Assembly: GCA_902803345.1 (NCBI GenBank)
Contig: CADCPV010000280.1
Location: forward strand, 1-8,921
Origin: an uncultured Eubacteriales bacterium
Lineage (GTDB): Bacteria; Bacillota_A; Clostridia; Lachnospirales; Lachnospiraceae
DNA length: 8,921 nucleotides
Direction: 5' to 3'
The notes below the pieces were generated by a model. It was not told the origin of the DNA and made no database searches. It saw only the letters and a list, made by a program, of their open reading frames with translations. Made by a program: the position numbers and the translations under genes. Positions 1 through 6,079 of this stretch are shown here, one piece after another; position 1 is the first letter of the stretch, and every line of letters starts with the position of its first letter.

Positions 1-1139
1 TGCGCGTGTCCGAAAGAGGTCCGGCCGCCGTTCGTGTTGATCGGCTTGTCGCCGTCATAGGCAGTACGGCCTTCGCAGATGTATTTCCAGCCTTCGCCGT
101 AGGGCAGGTAACCCGCGATTTCGGCCGAAACAAGGTGAGAGGTGATGATAAAATCGTTCGCGTAGAAGAGGTCCAGCTCCTCCGGCTTCACACCGGTCAC
201 TTCATAGACCTGACGGACCGCTTCCTGGGTTGCCGCGACTTCAAAATGCGGGGTTGTCGCTTCGCAGGCCGCGCAGCCGGAGCCTAAAACTTCGATTGCC
301 GGATGCGACTTATTGCCCATGTACTTGTCAACCATGTCGGTCGCGCAGACGATCACCGCCGCCGCGCCGTCGCACTTCAGCTCGATGCCGCTCATGCGGA
401 GGAAGTCTCCGTTTTTCGGGTTATAGGGAGAGCGCATATAGTCCATGACATCGTCATAGCCGGCTTCCTTTGCGAGATCCTCATACAGCCTGCGTTCGAT
501 TGCGAGCTCGTTTTTGCTGGCGTTTTTGCGGTTGTTGAGGCTCATGTGAATCAGGGTGTCGTCCATTTCCTGATCGCTGATACCGCGGGTCCTCTTGTAC
601 CACTCAGCCGCGTCGTCGTAGATCAGTTCCTGGCCGGCCATAAGACTCCGGGTGTAGTTCCGGTCATAGAGCCATGCCGTCGTCTGCAGGAACTTGTCCA
701 TCGTCATCTTTTCGCGCTTATAGGGGTGGCTGCCGATTGCCAGGCTGTCGCCGAATTCCACACAGGCGGAAAGGACACAATTGTATTTGCCGGAAGCGAC
801 TGCGTTCACGGCCTGCTCGACTGCATAATAGCCCGTGCAGCAGGCTTCCGAATGGTGGATCGAAGCCTTGCCCTTCATGCCGAACCAGTTTGCGACCTGG
901 ATGTTCGGCGTAAGGTAATTGGAGCCGTTTAAGGGTGACGCTTCACCGTGGAAATAGAAATCAATATCCTGCGGATTCACGCCGGCGTCTTCCATCGCCT
1001 GGAGCGCAGCGTAGCCGAAAAGCTCGCCTTCCGTGAGACCGTTGGTTTCTTCCTTATCCACCGTATACATAAAAGGTGTGCAGCCGACGCCGATGATGGA
1101 CACGCTGCGCGCATAGGGGTTCACTTTAGTCTGGTTCAT
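1..1139 (-). CDS. SCP2-type thiolase (acetyl-CoA acetyltransferase-like), 3' end off window
   Basis: I translated this by hand from ATG at 1137-1139 to the left edge: 379 residues open with no stop. The N-terminus (VSIIGVGCTPF, 13-23) is the usual opening of SCP2/SCPx-type thiolases. The nucleophile motif is EACCTGYYA at 98-106, with Cys100 at the family's catalytic Cys position. Near the end, NTNGGRTSFGHA (368-379) matches the family NPxGGxxxxGHP motif and includes His378. Around 327-331 the sequence reads YANDF where relatives usually carry HDxF, so Asn328 appears to replace a conserved active-site His. Family members condense or cleave acyl-CoA thioesters in the cytoplasm; many clostridial copies pair with a Zn-ribbon/OB-fold partner, which would be outside this window. 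The ribosome site AGGAGGG sits just upstream of the ATG. Substrate is unknown. Family assignment is firm; catalytic competence is less sure because of Asn328. Confidence 0.88.
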   Translation of the reverse strand, partial: MNQTKVNPYARSVSIIGVGCTPFMYTVDKEETNGLTEGELFGYAALQAMEDAGVNPQDIDFYFHGEASPLNGSNYLTPNIQVANWFGMKGKASIHHSEACCTGYYAVEQAVNAVASGKYNCVLSACVEFGDSLAIGSHPYKREKMTMDKFLQTTAWLYDRNYTRSLMAGQELIYDDAAEWYKRTRGISDQEMDDTLIHMSLNNRKNASKNELAIERRLYEDLAKEAGYDDVMDYMRSPYNPKNGDFLRMSGIELKCDGAAAVIVCATDMVDKYMGNKSHPAIEVLGSGCAACEATTPHFEVAATQEAVRQVYEVTGVKPEELDLFYANDFIITSHLVSAEIAGYLPYGEGWKYICEGRTAYDGDKPINTNGGRTSFGHA

Positions 1140-1170
1140 GTTCCCTCCTCGTCTCTTGTTTTCTGAGTTT

Positions 1171-1199
1171 AGTGTATCACGAGAAATGCGCTTTTTCAC
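1171..1199 (-). promoter_or_regulatory. Candidate SigA promoter for the thiolase gene
   Basis: Read on the minus strand, GTGAAA (1194-1199) lies 17 bp upstream of TACACT (1171-1176), which is preceded by TGA, giving a TGn extended -10. Each hexamer matches the consensus at 4 of 6 positions. The predicted transcript starts about 25 bases before the ribosome binding site. It indicates that the thiolase gene is transcribed separately from the GH43 remnant upstream. Confidence 0.45.
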
Positions 1200-1235
1200 G
1201 CGCAGGAAACAAAAGAAATTTCACTTTCTGAAATT

Positions 1236-1321
1236 AACTGACCCATTCGGGGACAGGTACCAGGTGGATCAATTGACAAAGCAATTGATCCACCTGGTAC
1301 CTGTCCCCGAATGGGTCAGTT
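1236..1321. repeat. Perfect 40-bp inverted repeat with 6-nt loop
   Basis: The left arm (1236-1275) and right arm (1282-1321) are exact reverse complements over 40 bp, separated by ACAAAG (1276-1281). The arms contain the palindromes GGTACC and CAATTG and a GGGGACAGGTACC core. Pairing breaks at the next base on each side. It begins 8 bases after the stop of the GH43 remnant and lies upstream of the thiolase promoter. It has no proper T-run on either strand and is far longer than a normal intrinsic terminator. It resembles a short non-autonomous palindromic element of the REP/MITE kind, but I see no convincing target-site duplication and no transposase. Sequence conservation of both arms implies recent arrival or active maintenance. 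Confidence 0.9.
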
Positions 1322-1329
1322 CACAAATA

Positions 1330-1635
<306 letters not shown>

Positions 1636-1650
1636 TTACTAAATCACACG

Positions 1651-1686
1651 CTGCCCCCTCCGTGCTTTGGAGGGGGCAGTTTTTAT
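1651..1686 (+). terminator. Strong hairpin; intrinsic terminator geometry on the plus strand
   Basis: An 11-bp perfect GC-rich stem (1651-1661 with 1669-1679, loop 1662-1668) is followed on the plus strand by TTTTTATT. It begins 3 bases past the stop of the minus-strand RpiR gene, so by position it should terminate RpiR, yet on the minus strand it is followed by CGTGTGA and not by a U-run. It may work as an RNA-stability or Rho-linked hairpin for the minus transcript, or block antisense transcription coming from the left. Confidence 0.7.
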
Positions 1687-2462
1687 TCATCCAGATACAG
1701 TTTCCGGTACTCGATTTCCACTACACACAGAAACAGCTGCATGATGAACATATCCACGGCCTGCTTCACACCCGGAAGCGGGAAGCTGATGTCCGCCTGA
1801 CTGTTTTTCGCGAGCCGCCTTGAGTCTGTGATGACGCAGAGCTTCGCGCCTGCATTCCGTATTTCCCGGATAATCACTTCGATGTTCAGGCCTTCCACAC
1901 CTGCCGGCGCCATCAGGATCACGAGATCATTCGGTGAAAGCACTTTAACATGCTCCAGGATGTCCTTTTCCTGATGATGAACGTCGCAGATTTTGCCGCT
2001 CATGAAAACGTCTGACTGGATAAATACCTCGGTAAAATAGATCGAATATGAGTAAATCGCAACCTTTTCGGCCTCGTGCATTATCCGGTTCAGTTCATGT
2101 ACTTTGTCGTAATCCAGCTGTTCCCGGAATTTCCGGTAAAGGTCATCAAACGTGTCAAAGAAGAATCCGGCCATCTCCTGTTCTTCCGGCCTGTTTTCCG
2201 GAGAAACGAGGCGATTGTGGATGTCGTACTTGCGGACACTGTCCAAAAGATCCTTTTGGAAGTAGGCATAGTTTTTGTAGCCAAGTTTTCGGACAAGCCG
2301 GCTGATGCTCGGTGCCGACGTGAAGCAGAGATCCGCCAGATCAAAGATCGTCAGGTCCCCGATTTTCCGCACATGCGCCAGAATATTCCGGACAATTGCG
2401 CTCTGCATGCTGTCCGGCGGAGATGAATTGTAATAGGCGAGAAGCCGCTCCATTCCTGTCAT
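1683..2462 (-). CDS. RpiR/MurR-family transcriptional regulator (HTH + SIS)
   Basis: This 259-residue protein has the RpiR layout: an N-terminal helix-turn-helix (about 36-62: LTIFDLADLCFTSAPSISR, then LVRKLGYKNY) and a C-terminal SIS phosphosugar-binding fold (about 120-235). Length is close to the family norm of roughly 250-290. Family members sense sugar phosphates in the cytoplasm and repress or activate sugar-use genes. Two SIS signature sites look altered: IYSYSIYF (136-143) where relatives have a G-x-G-x-S turn, and MAPAGVEG (184-191) where relatives have an S-x-SG turn. The effector may therefore differ from a standard phosphosugar. Start: ATG at 2460-2462 has GGGAG about 10 bases upstream; ATG at 2451-2453 (MERLLAYY) is an alternative with a weaker site. 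It lies upstream of the GH43 remnant in the same direction and diverges from the ECF gene. Target genes are inferred, not shown. Confidence 0.93.
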   Translation of the reverse strand: MTGMERLLAYYNSSPPDSMQSAIVRNILAHVRKIGDLTIFDLADLCFTSAPSISRLVRKLGYKNYAYFQKDLLDSVRKYDIHNRLVSPENRPEEQEMAGFFFDTFDDLYRKFREQLDYDKVHELNRIMHEAEKVAIYSYSIYFTEVFIQSDVFMSGKICDVHHQEKDILEHVKVLSPNDLVILMAPAGVEGLNIEVIIREIRNAGAKLCVITDSRRLAKNSQADISFPLPGVKQAVDMFIMQLFLCVVEIEYRKLYLDE

Positions 2463-2476
2463 AGCTTCATATCTCC

Positions 2477-2556
2477 CGATTACTGAGATTCTTTTCTGTC
2501 CATTTTGATGTTGTTATTATTTTACGTCGGTTCAGAATTTTTGTCAATCACTGAGA
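2477..2556. repeat. 12-bp direct repeat flanking the RpiR promoter
   Basis: CGATTACTGAGA (2477-2488) and CAATCACTGAGA (2545-2556) differ at two positions and are 68 bp apart. One copy overlaps the -35 of the RpiR promoter and the other lies in its 5' leader. This placement suits autoregulation by looping, but the repeat could be chance. Confidence 0.4.
2519..2547 (-). promoter_or_regulatory. SigA promoter for the RpiR gene
   Basis: On the minus strand a perfect TTGACA (2542-2547) is followed after 17 bp by TAAAAT (2519-2524), 5 of 6 to the -10 consensus. The predicted start is near 2512, leaving a leader of about 50 bases. It is one of the strongest promoter matches in the window. Confidence 0.75.
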
Positions 2557-2582
2557 CTGGAAACTACAAGCAAAATCTGACC

Positions 2583-2614
2583 ATGTAAAAATATATTGTT
2601 CTGGCCATTTACAT
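2583..2614. promoter_or_regulatory. Candidate operator: ATGTAAA/TTTACAT inverted repeat
   Basis: Perfect 7-bp arms ATGTAAA (2583-2589) and TTTACAT (2608-2614) are separated by 18 bp. The right arm covers the -35 hexamer of the ECF promoter, so a protein bound here would block it. The same stretch also reads as an imperfect direct repeat, TGACCATGTAAA (2578-2589) and TGGCCATTTACA (2602-2613). The divergent RpiR protein is the obvious candidate binder; this is inference. Confidence 0.45.
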
Positions 2615-2636
2615 AATACCACGCATCTGGTAAACT
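2608..2636 (+). promoter_or_regulatory. SigA promoter for the ECF S-component gene
   Basis: TTTACA (2608-2613, 5 of 6) is followed after 17 bp by TAAACT (2631-2636, 4 of 6), which is preceded by TGG, an extended -10. The predicted start near 2643 leaves about 53 bases to the ATG at 2697. I see no riboswitch fold in this short leader. Confidence 0.6.
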
Positions 2637-2696
2637 CAGGAAAATCTCATGAAAGCCTTCATTTTTCAGACATCAATGCGAGGCGGAAAGGAACAC

Positions 2697-3464
2697 ATGA
2701 AAAAGAATACCATCCAGATCATAATCGGTGCAGTGCTGTTCGCACTTGGACTCACTGCAGTCATCCTGACAAGAAAAGCGGGCATTGCGGAAGATGCGAC
2801 AGGCGCAGAACAGGCACTTTTTTCCATCAGCCTGATCGGACTCCTTTTGGGCGCGCTTGTTATCGCGACTGCTTTTATGAAGCCTGCGCGCACGATGGAC
2901 GTCAAAATCCTGACCATGACCGCTATGATGGCAGCGCTCTGTTATATTGCTTTCGCCTTTTTCAAAATAGATATTCCGGTTCCCGGTTCGATTGAGAAAA
3001 CCGCTTTCCATCTCGGAAACACCTTCTGCGTACTGGCAGCACTGCTTTTGGGGGGCATCTGGGGCGGCCTTTCCGGTGCAATCGGCATGACCATCGCGGA
3101 CCTTCTCTCCGGTTACGTCACTTCCGCGCCGAAAACCTTCCTCCTGAAGCTCTGCATCGGCCTGATCACGGGACTCGTTGCGCACCGGCTCCTGAAAATT
3201 GACTCAGAGACCGATAAGAAGAAAGTTGTCTGGAAAACCGCTGTTTCGGCATCGGCAGGCATGCTGTTCAATGTAATTGCAGACCCGATCGTCGGCTATT
3301 TCTATAAGCGTTACCTCTTTGGACTGCAGCAGGATCTCGCGAAAGCGCTTGCGAAAATCAGCGCTGTCACGACACTTGTCAACGCAGTAATCGCTGTAAT
3401 TGCCGCATCGATCTTCTACTATGCGCTGCGTCCGGTAGTCCGGAGAATTTTGAAGAACGAGTGA
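2697..3464 (+). CDS. ECF transporter S component, substrate unknown
   Basis: The 255-residue membrane protein is the substrate-binding subunit of an energy-coupling-factor importer, which would work with EcfA ATPases and EcfT encoded elsewhere. The S-component core starts near residue 66. TM1 (MTAMMAALCYIAFAFF) carries an A76-x3-A80 pattern as used for EcfT contact. The signature GNTFCVLAALLLGG (107-120), then ADLLSGY (134-140) and APKTFLLK (144-151), matches the broad PF07155-type family. Two extra helices (about 6-25 and 41-61) precede the core, so the protein is longer than the usual 170-200 residues. Start: ATG 2697 with AAAGGA 4 bases upstream; the in-frame ATG at 2649 lies almost at the predicted transcription start and upstream of the ribosome site. 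Substrate, probably a vitamin or other small molecule, cannot be read from sequence. It diverges from the RpiR gene. Confidence 0.88.
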   Translation: MKKNTIQIIIGAVLFALGLTAVILTRKAGIAEDATGAEQALFSISLIGLLLGALVIATAFMKPARTMDVKILTMTAMMAALCYIAFAFFKIDIPVPGSIEKTAFHLGNTFCVLAALLLGGIWGGLSGAIGMTIADLLSGYVTSAPKTFLLKLCIGLITGLVAHRLLKIDSETDKKKVVWKTAVSASAGMLFNVIADPIVGYFYKRYLFGLQQDLAKALAKISAVTTLVNAVIAVIAASIFYYALRPVVRRILKNE

Positions 3465-3479
3465 GACTGATTTTCCTAC

Positions 3480-3543
3480 GGATTGCTTCGACGCTTCGCG
3501 GCTCCCGCAATCCTCCCTTCATTCGGATTCCCGCGCTTCGCGC
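3480..3543. repeat. GC-rich intergenic stretch with short inverted repeats
   Basis: Between the ECF stop and the terminator, GGATTGC (3480-3486) pairs with GCAATCC (3507-3513), and GCGC (3533-3536) pairs with GCGC (3540-3543) around TTC. CTTCGCG recurs within the stretch. It codes for nothing I can recognise and could be a worn intergenic repeat. Confidence 0.35.
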
Positions 3544-3563
3544 TTCATCCTCATGAAAGGGGC

Positions 3564-3624
3564 GTGGATTGAAAAAAGAGAGAGGCCTCTGAGCAAGCTC
3601 AGGCCCCTCTCTTTTTAAATCCAC
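3564..3624. terminator. Bidirectional intrinsic terminator between convergent genes
   Basis: A long hairpin has outer arms GTGGATT (3564-3570) and AATCCAC (3618-3624), an A-run at 3572-3577 opposite TTTTT at 3612-3616, and a GC-rich inner stem closing on GAGC-AA-GCTC. Small bulges interrupt it. The A/T arms give U-tracts in both directions, so it can end both the ECF transcript and the purine permease transcript. Confidence 0.85.
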
Positions 3625-3631
3625 TGGAAAA

Positions 3632-5059
3632 TCAAATGGCTAAGAAGAACTTCACCAGGAACAATACCGAGATGATGTAGGTCAGGACCGAGACCTCCTT
3701 TGCCTTACCGGTGAACAGTTTCATCACGGTGTAGGTGATCATGCCGAGGCCGATGCCGTGGCCGATTGAGCTTGAAATCGGAATTGCGATCAGCATGACA
3801 GCAACCGGAATGACCTGGTAATTATCCGTAAAGTCGATATCCTTCAGGCCGGAAAGCATCAGCACGCCGACATAGATCAGGGCGGAGCTTGTGGCAGCAG
3901 CCGGGATCAGTGCGGCAATCGGCGAGAGGAACATGCACAGCAGGAAAATGACGCCGGTTACGATGGCTGTGAGGCCGGTGCGGCCGCCTGCTTCAACGCC
4001 GGATGCGGATTCGATGAATGTCGTAACCGTAGAGGTACCGGTGACGGAACCGAGCATGGTGCCGACCGCGTCGGATACGAGCGCCTGCTTCATCTGCGGC
4101 ATATTGCCCTCTTCATCGATCATGCCCGCACGGGAAGCGGTTCCGACAAGCGTTCCGATTGTGTCAAACATATCGATGATGCAGAACGTCAGGATCAGGC
4201 TGATTGCCGTTCCCCAGCCGATCGAAGCAAAGGTTTTAAAGTCGAGCTTGAACAGTGTCGTGTCTGCCAAATCCTTAAAAGGCGGGACGAAGGATGCCGT
4301 CGCAAGGGATGCAAACGGATTCTGGCCGAGGAAAATCGCCTCGCCGGCCCAGTATACAATCGATGCCGCAAGCATGCCGAGAAGCACTGCGCCTTTGACT
4401 TTAAAGTGCGCAAGAATGATGATCACCAAAAAACCGATCAGAATCGTGCACACCGTCAGCACCATGGTTCCCCACTGGCTGCCGAGCGCTTCTTTCGCAG
4501 TTCCCGCCGTCAGCGAACCGAAGAAGTCCCGCATGACATAGAAGGGAGAGGTATAGCCGTTGGTTTCCGAGTAAATGCCGACATTGGAACCGAAGCCGAT
4601 ATTCATCAGCATCAGGCCGATCGCCGGCGAAATGCCGATCCGGATCGGGAGCGGAATCGCTTTCACGATCTTCTCGCGGACATTCAGAAGCGACAGCGCC
4701 AGGAATACGACGCCTTCAATCAGGATAATGATCAGCGCTGCCCGGAAGCCCTGCAGATAGCTCACACCCGCGAGTGCCGCAACCTGTGCGACGACCACTG
4801 CAAAGAAGGAGTTCAGGCCCATGCCGGGGGCCATCGCGAAAGGCTTGTTTGCCAAAAATCCCATGAGCACGCAGCCGATACCGGATGCAATACAGGTGGC
4901 CATGAATACCGCGTTCCACAGCGGCTGTCCGCCGTCCGCGCCGAAATTCGTCAGCAGGTTCGGGTTCAGTGCGACAATGTAAGCCATCGTCATAAAAGTC
5001 GTGAATCCGGCCAGAATTTCGGTCATGACGGTCGTCTTGTTCTGTTTGAGTTTAAACAT
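3632..5059 (-). CDS. Adenine/guanine/hypoxanthine permease, NCS2 AzgA-type (PbuG/PbuO-like)
   Basis: This 475-residue polytopic protein belongs to the AzgA branch of NCS2 permeases (COG2252-type), proton-driven importers of purine bases in the cell membrane. Visible family motifs in order: TM1 MTMAYIVALNPNLL (23-36), NKPFAMAPGMGLNSFF (71-86), IDMFDTIGTLVG (295-306) and GTSTVTTFIESASG (341-354) followed by EAGGRTGL. The two last motifs belong to the transport domain that binds the base. Length fits the family range of about 430-480. Start ATG 5057-5059 has GGGGAG about 8 bases upstream. It begins 30 bases after the apt stop, so the two are very likely one operon, importing a base that Apt then phosphoribosylates; this favours adenine among the substrates, but specificity cannot be fixed from sequence. 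Confidence 0.94.
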   Translation of the reverse strand: MFKLKQNKTTVMTEILAGFTTFMTMAYIVALNPNLLTNFGADGGQPLWNAVFMATCIASGIGCVLMGFLANKPFAMAPGMGLNSFFAVVVAQVAALAGVSYLQGFRAALIIILIEGVVFLALSLLNVREKIVKAIPLPIRIGISPAIGLMLMNIGFGSNVGIYSETNGYTSPFYVMRDFFGSLTAGTAKEALGSQWGTMVLTVCTILIGFLVIIILAHFKVKGAVLLGMLAASIVYWAGEAIFLGQNPFASLATASFVPPFKDLADTTLFKLDFKTFASIGWGTAISLILTFCIIDMFDTIGTLVGTASRAGMIDEEGNMPQMKQALVSDAVGTMLGSVTGTSTVTTFIESASGVEAGGRTGLTAIVTGVIFLLCMFLSPIAALIPAAATSSALIYVGVLMLSGLKDIDFTDNYQVIPVAVMLIAIPISSSIGHGIGLGMITYTVMKLFTGKAKEVSVLTYIISVLFLVKFFLAI

Positions 5060-5089
5060 GCAGACTCTCCCCTTTCTCTTTATCGCCTT

Positions 5090-5614
5090 TTACTTCCCTT
5101 CGTAGCAGATTACGCTCTCTACATCGTAACCCTGAAGTTTTTTCCGGCCTTCAAGGCCCGCAAGCTCCATCAGGAAAACCATTTTGACGACTTCGCAGCC
5201 AAGTTCTTCGACGAGCTCCGCAGCCGCCTTAACCGTTCCGCCGGTCGCAATCAGATCGTCAATCACCACAACCTTCTGGCCGGGCTTAAGGTCATCCTTA
5301 TGAACCTCGATAACCGCGCTGCCATACTCGAGATCGTACTCTTTCTGCACAGTTGCACGCGGCAGTTTGCCTTTTTTGCGGACCAGAATGAAGGGCTTGT
5401 GCATGTTGTAGGCGATCGGCATGCCGAACAGGAATCCTCTGGACTCCAGACCGACGATCACGTCAAAGTCCGTGTCCTCTAACTTCTTCTGCATCTCATC
5501 GATCGCCAATTTCAGTCCGTCCGGGTCCACGAGAACCGACGTGACATCACGGAACATAATCCCCGGTTCCGGGAAATCAGGAATCGTAATTACATAATCT
5601 TCTACTTTTTTCAT
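5090..5614 (-). CDS. apt: Adenine phosphoribosyltransferase
   Basis: Apt converts adenine and PRPP to AMP and pyrophosphate in purine salvage. The 174-residue protein has the full family set: IPDFPEPGIMFRDVT (11-25), the ESRGF loop (57-61), RKKGKLP (79-85), YDLEYG (93-98) and the PRPP-binding motif VVVIDDLIATGGT (115-127). Length is typical (about 170-180). Start choice: GTG 5615-5617 and ATG 5612-5614 are adjacent; GGAGGG lies 8 bases before GTG and 11 before ATG. I prefer ATG because MKKVEDYV is the common opening of clostridial Apt, but GTG would add only one residue. First gene of the operon with the downstream permease, and divergent from the 75-residue gene. Confidence 0.97.
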   Translation of the reverse strand: MKKVEDYVITIPDFPEPGIMFRDVTSVLVDPDGLKLAIDEMQKKLEDTDFDVIVGLESRGFLFGMPIAYNMHKPFILVRKKGKLPRATVQKEYDLEYGSAVIEVHKDDLKPGQKVVVIDDLIATGGTVKAAAELVEELGCEVVKMVFLMELAGLEGRKKLQGYDVESVICYEGK

Positions 5615-5673
5615 CACGGAATACTCCCTCCAAAATGAATTCGGAACTCTTCGTCAAAAGTACCGATAAGTAC

Positions 5674-5702
5674 AGTATACACGATCAAATACTGGTTGAA
5701 AA
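5674..5702 (-). promoter_or_regulatory. Candidate SigA promoter for the apt-permease operon
   Basis: On the minus strand TTTTCA (5697-5702, 4 of 6) and TATACT (5674-5679, 5 of 6) are 17 bp apart. An inverted repeat CAGTAT (5673-5678) and ATACTG (5689-5694) covers the -10 and spacer and could be an operator. No purine riboswitch fold is apparent in the leader of roughly 50 bases. Confidence 0.55.
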
Positions 5703-5724
5703 GTAGAAAATCTGACATTTTTAC

Positions 5725-5753
5725 TTGAAATCATTATGAAAAGTGTATACAAT
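5725..5753 (+). promoter_or_regulatory. SigA promoter for the 75-residue protein gene
   Basis: TTGAAA (5725-5730, 5 of 6) and TACAAT (5748-5753, 5 of 6) are separated by exactly 17 bp. The predicted start is near 5760, only about 19 bases before the ATG, enough for the GGGAGG ribosome site. It runs divergently from the apt promoter, whose -35 lies 22 bp away. Confidence 0.72.
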
Positions 5754-5778
5754 AGATGCGAGTCGGGAGGAAAAGGAA

Positions 5779-6006
5779 ATGCGTACAGAACCCTTTACAA
5801 TGGAACGAAATGTACTTCAGCTCGGCCAGGAGGTGGAGATTACGGAAGGGCGCCTTCCGCGCGCCTGGTATTATACCGCGGAACCCGCCGCTGCGATGTC
5901 CGCGAACATCCCCTTAAACAAACGGATCACCAGTACGAAGGGTGTCGTGACCGCGAAGAGACTCGAGGGAAGCACCTATATCGTGGATATCACATTTGAC
6001 GAATAA
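5779..6006 (+). CDS. Small conserved-looking protein of unknown function (75 aa)
   Basis: I do not recognise this protein. It starts at ATG 5779 (MRTEPFTMER), with GGGAGG and AAAGGA upstream; the in-frame ATG at 5743 lies inside the promoter region and can be excluded. The sequence is soluble, with no signal peptide or membrane segment and no Cys or His. LQLGQEVEITEG (13-24) and KGVVTAKRLEGSTYIVDITF (54-73) have the strand-turn-strand pattern of a small SH3-like beta-barrel, with an Arg/Pro/Trp/Tyr segment (RLPRAWYY, 25-32) between. Good promoter, ribosome site and a downstream hairpin argue that it is a real gene. It is divergent from apt, with no evidence of shared function. The fold is only a guess from pattern. 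Confidence 0.75.
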   Translation: MRTEPFTMERNVLQLGQEVEITEGRLPRAWYYTAEPAAAMSANIPLNKRITSTKGVVTAKRLEGSTYIVDITFDE

Positions 6007-6010
6007 GAAG

Positions 6011-6054
6011 CAGGTCCGTCGTCTCGCTCCTTTCGGAGTGGTACGACGGACCTG
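6011..6054. terminator. Hairpin between convergent genes (weak U-tract)
   Basis: CAGGTCCGTCGT (6011-6022) pairs perfectly with ACGACGGACCTG (6043-6054), and CTCC/GGAG extends pairing in the loop. It begins 5 bases after the stop of the 75-residue gene and 25 bases beyond the stop of the minus-strand DUF937-like gene. Neither side has a strong U-run; the minus side (CTTCTTATTC) is slightly better. It probably ends or stabilises both convergent transcripts. Confidence 0.65.
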
Positions 6055-6079
6055 TCCCTGTGTAATGCCTGATTTGGCT

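Noticed and set aside
303..932. Plus-strand frame of 209 codons opposite the thiolase
   Set aside because: Shadow of the minus-strand thiolase, whose motifs and ribosome site are clear.
1236..1321. Ordinary intrinsic terminator for the GH43 remnant
   Set aside because: The 40-bp arms are far too long, the stem is not distinctly GC-rich, and no U-run follows on either strand.
4406..5482. Long plus-strand reading frame (358 codons) across the permease and apt genes
   Set aside because: It is antisense to two well-defined genes, has a composition rich in His/Arg/Asp typical of a shadow frame, and no ribosome site or family motif.
5618..5778. Purine riboswitch upstream of apt
   Set aside because: The leader is too short and I find no three-helix arrangement with the conserved junction bases; only small inverted repeats are present.
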